Origin: Lachnospiraceae bacterium
GTDB lineage: Bacteria > Bacillota_A > Clostridia > Lachnospirales > Lachnospiraceae
Length of the DNA stretch: 8,653 nt
Direction of reading: 5' to 3'
NCBI GenBank assembly: GCA_017553665.1
Contig: JAFZKM010000026.1
Coordinates: forward strand, 1-8,653
In this document: one piece after another, positions 1-4,670 of the stretch
Layout: each line of letters begins with the position of its first letter
Position numbering within the stretch: the first letter of the stretch is position 1
Translations under genes and position numbers: made by a program
The notes under the pieces: generated by a model
Databases searched by the model: none
The model's input: only the letters and a program-made list of their open reading frames with translations
Told to the model about the DNA's origin: nothing

Positions 1-123
1 GCAGGCGATACAGAAGCCCATGTTGGCGGGATTGCCGAAGGCCACGAGGGCTACCGCGATCGCGCCGGTGATCAGTCCGCATATGGCGATCGCAAGGATC
101 TCTTTTTTGTCTTTGGTTTGCAT
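1..123 (-). CDS. yedE: YedE-family selenium transporter, N-terminal fragment (cut by window edge)
   Basis: Only the first 41 residues are visible; the gene runs off the left edge. The reverse strand reads a short lysine-rich cytoplasmic start (MQTKDKKEIL), then a hydrophobic helix (about residues 9-29), then FGNPANMGFCIAC. A first helix followed by GNPxNMGxCxAC is, from memory, the hallmark N-terminus of the YedE/YeeE-type membrane proteins associated with selenium metabolism, thought to import a selenium (or thiosulfate-like) species. The ATG at 123-121 was chosen because AAGGATGG lies 8 nt upstream of it; an in-frame ATG at 135-133 sits directly against that site and is less likely. The gene is divergent from the desulfurase-like gene at 321, which fits a shared selenium function. 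The distinction between selenium YedE and other YeeE/YedE transporters rests on this short segment plus the neighbours. Confidence 0.72.
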   Translation of the reverse strand, partial: MQTKDKKEILAIAICGLITGAIAVALVAFGNPANMGFCIAC

Positions 124-152
124 AATACTGCCCATCCTTGTTATTATGTATT

Positions 153-177
153 GGGGCAACAAAAGTTTTGCTGCCTC
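153..177. promoter_or_regulatory. 25-bp near-perfect palindrome, candidate operator or leader hairpin
   Basis: Half-sites GGCAACAAAA (155-164) and TTTTGCTGCC (166-175) are inverted around G165, with 9 of 10 positions matching; a G-C pair and a wobble pair extend it to 153-177. It lies between yedE and the aminotransferase, just at or downstream of the predicted yedE start and about 70 bp upstream of the rightward -35. It could be the binding site of the LysR protein encoded at 1537, or, if transcribed leftward, a hairpin in the yedE leader where the one mismatch becomes a G-U wobble. A role as terminator is unlikely because no U-tract follows in either direction. Confidence 0.45.
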
Positions 178-184
178 TGAAAAT

Positions 185-213
185 ATTTTAGCATTCACGA
201 TTGCGAAACAGAA
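185..213 (-). promoter_or_regulatory. Possible yedE promoter (extended -10)
   Basis: On the reverse strand TGCTAAAAT (193-185) is an extended -10 hexamer, with only a weak -35 (TTCTGT, 213-208) at 17-bp spacing. It would start transcription near 178, giving a leader of about 55 nt before the yedE ATG. The assignment is by eye and the -35 is poor. Confidence 0.33.
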
Positions 214-244
214 ATAGAATTATTGACAGTTACAGGCATATATA

Positions 245-272
245 TTGAAAAATGCTATAAATGAGTTAAAAT
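245..272 (+). promoter_or_regulatory. Probable sigma-A promoter of the aminotransferase-lysR-rarA run
   Basis: TTGAAA (245-250) and TAAAAT (267-272) are spaced by 16 bp, with an A/T-rich surround. Transcription would begin near 279, giving a leader of about 42 nt. A perfect TTGACA at 223-228 lies upstream but has no -10 at usable spacing. Confidence 0.5.
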
Positions 273-284
273 GTTCATATGGCA

Positions 285-299
285 TCCCGCGCGGCGGGA
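285..299 (+). other. Short GC-rich hairpin in the 5' leader
   Basis: TCCCGC (285-290) and GCGGGA (294-299) form a perfect 6-bp stem with a 3-nt loop. It starts a few bases after the predicted transcription start and ends about 12 nt before the AGGGG ribosome binding site (310-314). It could stabilise the mRNA 5' end. There is no following U-run, so it is not an intrinsic terminator. Confidence 0.35.
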
Positions 300-320
300 G
301 GGCACAAAAAGGGGAATAGC

Positions 321-1580
321 ATGGAGAAAAAACGTATTTATTTTGATAATGCGGCGACGTCGTTTCCGAAGCCCGAAGCGGTGGCGGACGAGATGTGCCG
401 TTATATAAAGGAAGTCGGGAGCAATGTGAACCGCAGCAGTTATTCGTCCGCCTACGACGCGGGAGAGAAGGTGCTCGGGACAAGGCAGCAGATAAAGGAG
501 CTTTTTTCTGCGCCCGATGAGCGAAATGTGATATTCGCCGCTAATGTCACGATGAGCCTGAACATGGTCCTTAAGGGTCTCTTAAAGCCCGGAGATCATG
601 TGCTCACCTCATCGATGGAGCACAACGCTGTCATGAGACCTCTTACCGCGCTGAAAGAGCGCGGCATTATCACCTTCGACCGCGTTCCCTGCGATGCCTG
701 CGGTTTTACCGACGCGATGAGCCTTGAGAAGTTCATAATGCCGGATACACGGGCAGTGGTCATGACCCACGCGTCCAATGTAAACGGAGCGGTGCAGCCT
801 GTCGGCAGCATCGGGAAGCTCTGCAGGGAAAGGGATATACTTTTCATTGTCGACGCGGCGCAGACTGCGGGAGTGCTTGATATCGACATGGAAGAGATGT
901 GCATCGATGTGCTTTGCTTTACCGGGCACAAGGGGCTCATGGGGCCCCAGGGGACGGGAGGCTTCTGCATCGGAAAAAGGGCCGAAGGTCTGATCGATAC
1001 CGTGCTCGAGGGCGGTACGGGAAGCGCTTCGCATCTTGAGACGATGCCCGATATCCTGCCCGACAGATATGAACCCGGGACGCTGAATCTCCCCGGGATC
1101 TATGGGCTTTCGGCGGGGCTGGAGTTTATCGCGAAAACAGGGATAAAGAACATCAGGGAGCGCGAGCGGGCGCTCTGCGAGAGATTTATAAATGGAATAA
1201 AGGATATTCCGGGCGTGAGGATCGTGGGCCGGCTTGACGAAGAGCCGGTATGTCCCGGCTTCGGCGGGGACGCGAAGGATCCGAGGTTTGTCTGCAGCGG
1301 TGCCTGCGGGGACTGCCCTTCAGCAGACAGTACGGGAAGATATGTCGCGGTGACATCGCTTGTATTTGACGGTATCGACGCGGCGAGAGCCGCATTTGTA
1401 CTTGAAGACGAATACGGGATCATGACGCGTGTCGGACTGCACTGCGCGCCCGCGGCACATAAGAGTCTGGACACTTTCACGGAGGGAACCGTAAGATTCT
1501 CGTTTGGATACTTTAACACCGAAGAGGAGATCGATCATGGAATTGAAGCAATTGGAAAGCTTTGTGAGCGTCGCGGATAA
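321..1580 (+). CDS. Class V aminotransferase, cysteine desulfurase / selenocysteine lyase-like
   Basis: A 419-residue cytosolic PLP enzyme predicted to release sulfur or selenium from (seleno)cysteine. The start at 321 is chosen because AGGGG lies 6 nt upstream and the family N-terminus (IYFDNAATSFPKP) begins at once; an ATG at 279 lacks a site. Visible motifs: SSMEHNAVMRPL (97-108, His101 stacks on PLP), VDAAQTAG (177-184, Asp178 and Gln181), the Schiff-base lysine Lys204 in TGHKG, and RVGLHCAPAAHK (370-381) with Cys375 as the likely catalytic persulfide/perselenide cysteine. It closely resembles the EF2568-type family (TIGR01977), which is linked to selenium genes in several Firmicutes. Unusual is an insert of about 30 residues (305-338) with Cys311, 325, 329 and 332, making the protein longer than the roughly 380 residues expected. 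It heads a tight gene run and overlaps the next gene by 44 nt. Substrate preference (Cys or Sec) cannot be read from sequence. Confidence 0.9.
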   Translation: MEKKRIYFDNAATSFPKPEAVADEMCRYIKEVGSNVNRSSYSSAYDAGEKVLGTRQQIKELFSAPDERNVIFAANVTMSLNMVLKGLLKPGDHVLTSSMEHNAVMRPLTALKERGIITFDRVPCDACGFTDAMSLEKFIMPDTRAVVMTHASNVNGAVQPVGSIGKLCRERDILFIVDAAQTAGVLDIDMEEMCIDVLCFTGHKGLMGPQGTGGFCIGKRAEGLIDTVLEGGTGSASHLETMPDILPDRYEPGTLNLPGIYGLSAGLEFIAKTGIKNIRERERALCERFINGIKDIPGVRIVGRLDEEPVCPGFGGDAKDPRFVCSGACGDCPSADSTGRYVAVTSLVFDGIDAARAAFVLEDEYGIMTRVGLHCAPAAHKSLDTFTEGTVRFSFGYFNTEEEIDHGIEAIGKLCERRG

Positions 1581-2415
1581 TCTGAGCTTTTCGAAGGCGG
1601 CGAGGAGTCTGTATCTGACGCAGCCTACTGTCAGCGCGCATATAGCGCAGCTCGAAAAGGAGCTCGGCTGCAGGCTTTTTGAGAGGACCACAAAATCGCT
1701 GCGTTTAACCAAGAACGGAAAGAGCATTTATCCGCTCGCGGCGAGGATGGTAGCGTTAAAGAACAGCATAGAAGAGGAGACAAAGGATAAAGGCGAAAAG
1801 ACCGTGTGCATCGGAGCTTCGACGATCCCCGCGACTTATCTGCTGCCTGCGGTGATCGCGCAGCTTTCCGCGAAGAACGATATAAGGTTCAAGGTCAGTC
1901 AGGGCAACAGCGCCGAGGTCGAGGAGATGGTCTCGGACGGCGCGGTGGAGGCGGGCGTTATCGGACGCGCGCCGCAGCTTAAGGGGATCGAGGGCGAGAT
2001 GATCTGTAAAGATACCATGGTACTTGTAACCCCGGTCAATGCATATTATACTAAACTTCGTAAGAGCAAAGCGGGGACGGAGCGTCTGCTTGAGGAACCG
2101 CTGATCCTGCGCGAGGAAGGCTCGGGCACGCAGAAGGCGGCCGACAGCTTTTTGGAAGAGCACTCAGGGAAGGGGCTCAACGTCATCATCAGGAGCAATA
2201 ACCAGGAAGCGATAAAAAGAATGGTTGCCGAGGGAGCGGGCGTTTCGGTGATGTCCTACCATGCGGCGAAGGATATGGAAAAAGAGGGAAAACTCTACTG
2301 TTATCCGCTGCAGCTCAGGGAAGAACGCGGCTTTTACATTGTTTACCGCAGCGGCAAGGCGCTTTCGGCTGAGACTGCGAGACTTATTGCGGGCGTACAC
2401 GCAATGTACGATTGA
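1537..2415 (+). CDS. LysR-family transcriptional regulator, selenium-metabolism type
   Basis: A 292-residue LysR-type regulator. The start at 1537 is preceded by GAGGAGA (1524-1530) with 6-nt spacing and gives the canonical beginning MELKQLESFV; the gene therefore begins inside the upstream coding region. The winged helix-turn-helix covers about residues 1-60, with FSKAARSLYLTQPTVSAHIAQ (18-38) as helix-turn-helix core. An effector-binding domain follows (about 88-290): GASTIPATYLLP (93-104) opens the first subdomain, REEGSGTQ (192-199) lies at the cleft, and GAGVSVMS (233-240) returns to it. The N-terminal phrase LYLTQPTVSAHI and the context match what I recall of the selenium metabolism-associated LysR group. 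The likely targets are the divergent yedE and its own gene run, possibly through the palindrome at 153-177. The effector is unknown; a selenium or sulfur metabolite is an inference from context. Confidence 0.88.
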   Translation: MELKQLESFVSVADNLSFSKAARSLYLTQPTVSAHIAQLEKELGCRLFERTTKSLRLTKNGKSIYPLAARMVALKNSIEEETKDKGEKTVCIGASTIPATYLLPAVIAQLSAKNDIRFKVSQGNSAEVEEMVSDGAVEAGVIGRAPQLKGIEGEMICKDTMVLVTPVNAYYTKLRKSKAGTERLLEEPLILREEGSGTQKAADSFLEEHSGKGLNVIIRSNNQEAIKRMVAEGAGVSVMSYHAAKDMEKEGKLYCYPLQLREERGFYIVYRSGKALSAETARLIAGVHAMYD

Positions 2416-2418
2416 TAT

Positions 2419-3747
2419 ATGGATCTTTTTGAATACATGAAGGAAAAGAATACGGAAAAGGAGTCTCCCCTGGCCTCCCGTATGCGTCCGACCACCCTTG
2501 AGGAAGTTGTGGGACAGGAGCATATCGTGGGAAAGGACAGGCTTCTTTATCGCGCGATAAAGGCGGACAGGCTGAGCTCCGTCATTTTCTACGGACCTCC
2601 CGGAACCGGCAAAACCTCGCTGGCGCGCGTGATCGCGGCTTCCACGAGCTGTGAGTTCAGGCAGATAAACGCGACCGCTGCGGGCAAAAAGGATATGGAA
2701 GACGTGGTAAATGAAGCGAAGACCACGCTCGGAGGGTACGGCCGCCGCACAATGCTCTTTATTGACGAGATACACCGGTTCAACAAGGGGCAGCAGGACT
2801 ATCTGCTCCCGTTCGTTGAGGACGGAACGATCATTCTGATCGGCGCCACCACGGAGAATCCTTACTTTGAGGTCAATGGGGCACTTCTTTCACGTTCCGT
2901 AATATTTGAACTGAAGGCCCTTTCGCAGAACGACATCAAAAAGCTTCTGATACGGGCCGTTTCTGATGAGAAGAAGGGCATGGGAAGTTATCACGCGGTT
3001 ATCGAAGAGGACGCGCTCGACTTTCTTGCCGATGCTGCGAACGGCGATGCCAGAGCCGCGCTGAACGCGCTGGAGCTGGGGGTGCTGACCACATCGAGGG
3101 CGGAGGACGGCCTCATACATATTGATCTTGCGACCGCGTCGGAGTGTATTCAGAAAAGAGTCCTCAGATACGACAAGAGCGGCGACAATCATTACGACAC
3201 GATTTCCGCATTTATAAAGAGCATGAGAGGCTCGGATCCCGACGCGGCGATATATTATCTCGCGAGGATGCTCTACGCGGGTGAGGATGTGAAGTTCATC
3301 GCGCGAAGGATAGTCATCTGCGCAGCTGAGGATGTCTCGAACGCGGATCCCATGGCGCTCGTGGTGGCGACTTCGGCTTTCGAGGCCGTAGAACGCATCG
3401 GAATGCCGGAATCCCAGATAATCCTTGCCCAGGCGGCGGCTTACGTGGCCTGCGCTCCGAAGAGCAATTCTGCGGTTGAAGCGATATTTGCGGCGACGAG
3501 AGAAGTTGAGAATTCCAAGACACCTCCGATCCCGGGACATCTTATGGACGCTCACTACAAGAGCGCGGCGAAGCTCGGACACGGGGACGGCTATAAATAT
3601 TCCCACGATTTCCCGAACCACTATTGCAGGCAGCAGTACCTGCCCGACGCGCTCGCGGGAAAGAAGTTCTACAATCTCGGGGATCTGGGTTACGAGAAGG
3701 AACTGAAGGAATACATGGAAAAGATACGCCGCGAGGCGGAGGAATAA
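2419..3747 (+). CDS. rarA: Replication-associated recombination protein A (AAA+ ATPase)
   Basis: A 442-residue AAA+ ATPase of the RarA/MgsA (YrvN, Mgs1/WRNIP1) family, which acts as a tetramer at stalled replication forks and single-stranded DNA gaps. Visible motifs: Walker A GPPGTGKT (59-66), Walker B LFIDEIHRF (113-121), sensor 1 region IGATTENP (141-148), arginine finger Arg159 in LLSRS, and sensor 2 GDARAALN (209-216). The MgsA C-terminal domain ends in the recognisable YKSAAKLGHGDGYKYSHD and FPNHYCRQQYLP. Length is typical, and the gene looks intact. The start MDLFEYMKEKN matches the family; it lies 3 nt after the LysR stop and has no clear ribosome binding site, so translation is probably coupled to lysR. 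Its position next to a desulfurase and a regulator recalls the rarA-cymR-yrvO order of Bacillus. Confidence 0.95.
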   Translation: MDLFEYMKEKNTEKESPLASRMRPTTLEEVVGQEHIVGKDRLLYRAIKADRLSSVIFYGPPGTGKTSLARVIAASTSCEFRQINATAAGKKDMEDVVNEAKTTLGGYGRRTMLFIDEIHRFNKGQQDYLLPFVEDGTIILIGATTENPYFEVNGALLSRSVIFELKALSQNDIKKLLIRAVSDEKKGMGSYHAVIEEDALDFLADAANGDARAALNALELGVLTTSRAEDGLIHIDLATASECIQKRVLRYDKSGDNHYDTISAFIKSMRGSDPDAAIYYLARMLYAGEDVKFIARRIVICAAEDVSNADPMALVVATSAFEAVERIGMPESQIILAQAAAYVACAPKSNSAVEAIFAATREVENSKTPPIPGHLMDAHYKSAAKLGHGDGYKYSHDFPNHYCRQQYLPDALAGKKFYNLGDLGYEKELKEYMEKIRREAEE

Positions 3748-3771
3748 CCTCAGGATACGGAGGAAGAGATC

Positions 3772-4008
3772 ATGATGAAGGAAGAAACCTTTAAGAAAGT
3801 AAGAAGAATAGCGGCCATCACAGCGATCGTGCTGCTCGTGGGAATGTATATAGTGGCGATCGTCGCTTCACTCGGAAAGTCGGAGAACGCGCAGGCGATC
3901 TTCAAACTTGCGCTTTACTGTACATTTGTGGTGCCCGTGATCATTTATCTGCTGCAGCTTGTGTATAAGCTCGCGAACAGGGACAAAGATAACAAAGAAG
4001 ATAAATAG
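3772..4008 (+). CDS. Small two-helix membrane protein of unknown function
   Basis: A 78-residue protein that I do not recognise. It starts with a basic segment (KKVRR, 8-12), has two predicted transmembrane helices (about 13-33 and 44-66) and ends in a charged tail (ANRDKDNKEDK). The pattern predicts both ends in the cytoplasm with a short outside loop (about 34-43, SLGKSENAQA). A strong ribosome binding site (GGAGG, 3759-3763) lies 8 nt before the chosen ATG; an immediately following second ATG at 3775 is an alternative start. It sits 24 nt after rarA and is the last gene of the rightward run. Real coding is supported by the ribosome binding site and the coherent membrane pattern; no catalytic motif is visible. 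Confidence 0.75.
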   Translation: MMKEETFKKVRRIAAITAIVLLVGMYIVAIVASLGKSENAQAIFKLALYCTFVVPVIIYLLQLVYKLANRDKDNKEDK

Positions 4009-4019
4009 AGACAGAAGAA

Positions 4020-4049
4020 GACCGCCGCGAACTCTCGTCCGCAGCGGTC
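4020..4049. terminator. Hairpin between convergent genes, possible terminator
   Basis: GACCGC (4020-4025) pairs with GCGGTC (4044-4049), then one mismatch, then GCG (4027-4029) with CGC (4040-4042), leaving a 10-nt loop. It lies 11 nt after the stop of the membrane protein gene. Rightward there is no U-tract. Leftward the following 19 nt are T-rich with interruptions, so it might serve the leftward XRE gene better. Weak in either direction. Confidence 0.35.
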
Positions 4050-4077
4050 GGGTTATCGGGTACTAGATTGTATCGCA

Positions 4078-4094
4078 TGCGCCCGGTTGGCGCA
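4078..4094. terminator. Second short hairpin in the convergent gap
   Basis: TGCGCC (4078-4083) and GGCGCA (4089-4094) form a perfect 6-bp stem with a 5-nt loop, ending 5 nt from the XRE stop codon. Rightward it is followed by A/T-rich sequence that reaches TTTT only after about a dozen bases. It may help end the rightward transcript, but does not meet a strict intrinsic terminator pattern. Confidence 0.27.
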
Positions 4095-4099
4095 ATTAA

Positions 4100-4438
4100 T
4101 TACATATTTTCCTGCTTATAGATCAGGTAGCTAACGTAGTTGCGGGCCTCTTCCGCGCTTGCGGAGTTCAGCTGCTGATAAAGATTGAAGAATTCCACGA
4201 TATCCTTATCGAGAACCTCACCCACGATCGGGAGGTAAGCATCGGAAATACCGAGCAGGTAATCACATGATACATCAAAATATTTTGAAAGAGCGATGAG
4301 CTTATCGAATGAAGGCTCGTTTCTCTTGGATTCGTAGTTGGAGATCGCGGTGGGCTTTAATCCCAGAATGTCGGCAAGTTCACTCTGTGTGAGCTTATTT
4401 TTCTGTCTCAGCTGCTTTAAACGTACGTTAAAATTCAT
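4100..4438 (-). CDS. XRE-family helix-turn-helix regulator
   Basis: A 112-residue DNA-binding protein. The N-terminal Cro/C1-type HTH covers about residues 5-60, with TQSELADILGLKPTAISNYE (17-36) as helix-turn-helix and RNEPSFDKLIALSKYFDVSCDYLLG (39-63) as the typical following helices. The C-terminal part (64-112) is helical, with no recognised ligand or protease domain, and may mediate dimerisation. The start at 4438 is preceded by a near-ideal AGGAGG (4451-4446) with 7-nt spacing; the longer in-frame alternative at 4480 lacks this. The gene is monocistronic, convergent with the small membrane protein and divergent from the histidine kinase. Its own promoter is consensus, with an inverted repeat over the start, which suggests autorepression. 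Its other targets are unknown; the adjacent kinase promoter is the obvious candidate. Confidence 0.85.
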   Translation of the reverse strand: MNFNVRLKQLRQKNKLTQSELADILGLKPTAISNYESKRNEPSFDKLIALSKYFDVSCDYLLGISDAYLPIVGEVLDKDIVEFFNLYQQLNSASAEEARNYVSYLIYKQENM

Positions 4439-4480
4439 TATATAACCTCCTGTTGTCGTTCGTACTGTACAACCACACAA

Positions 4481-4508
4481 GTGTAATCATCTTTTATAGT
4501 GATTATAC
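4481..4508. promoter_or_regulatory. Inverted repeat over the XRE gene promoter, candidate operator
   Basis: GTGTAATCA (4481-4489) and TGATTATAC (4500-4508) are inverted with 8 of 9 matches around a 10-bp spacer. The right arm contains the -10 hexamer of the XRE promoter and the spacer includes the predicted start point. This placement is typical for autorepression by small Cro/C1-type proteins, but binding is inferred only. Confidence 0.42.
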
Positions 4509-4531
4509 ATCGCAATATTGTGAAATGTCAA
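4502..4531 (-). promoter_or_regulatory. Consensus sigma-A promoter of the XRE gene
   Basis: On the reverse strand TTGACA (4531-4526) and TATAAT (4507-4502) are both perfect, with an 18-bp spacer. Upstream (4532-4575) is A/T-rich sequence that could act as an UP element. The predicted start is near 4495, giving a leader of nearly 60 nt. A consensus promoter fits a gene that is strongly transcribed unless repressed. Confidence 0.75.
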
Positions 4532-4602
4532 CAGAAAAATCAAAATTTATGGACTTGCTTTTCTTTTTTAACGTGAATTCGAAAAGAGTCGGAAGCAGAA
4601 CG

Positions 4603-4631
4603 TTGAATATTGACGGAGCATGAAGTATACT
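4603..4631 (+). promoter_or_regulatory. Possible promoter of the kinase-HD-GYP-glycosidase run
   Basis: TTGAAT (4603-4608) and TATACT (4626-4631) are spaced by 17 bp. The start would be near 4638, about 33 nt before the kinase ATG, leaving room for its ribosome binding site GGAGGTGA (4656-4663). It lies about 70 bp from the divergent XRE promoter. Confidence 0.48.
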
Positions 4632-4670
4632 GTAAATAAATGAGACCCCGGTATCGGAGGTGACACCCGG

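Noticed and set aside
20..217. Small forward open frame at the left edge.
   Set aside because: It lies opposite the yedE start and its leader, has no convincing ribosome binding site, and its protein does not resemble a known family.
223..228. Perfect TTGACA upstream of the aminotransferase as the true -35.
   Set aside because: No -10-like hexamer lies at 16-18 bp; those positions read A-rich sequence. The TTGAAA/TAAAAT pair further on fits better.
124..320. Riboswitch in the divergent intergenic region.
   Set aside because: The rightward leader is only about 42 nt with one small hairpin, and the leftward one about 55 nt with a single hairpin; neither is large enough or shaped like a known riboswitch class.
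321..1580. Selenoprotein or SECIS element in the selenium locus.
   Set aside because: None of the visible genes has an in-frame TGA inside its coding region, and Cys375 is encoded by a cysteine codon.
4450..4475. LexA-type SOS box upstream of the XRE gene.
   Set aside because: Only one half-site (CGAAC on the reverse strand) is present; the matching GTTCG at the required spacing is missing.
4439..4670. Small RNA or extra small gene between the XRE gene and the kinase.
   Set aside because: The region is accounted for by two divergent promoters, an inverted repeat and two ribosome binding sites; no further open frame with a ribosome binding site or terminator-like hairpin with U-tract was found.
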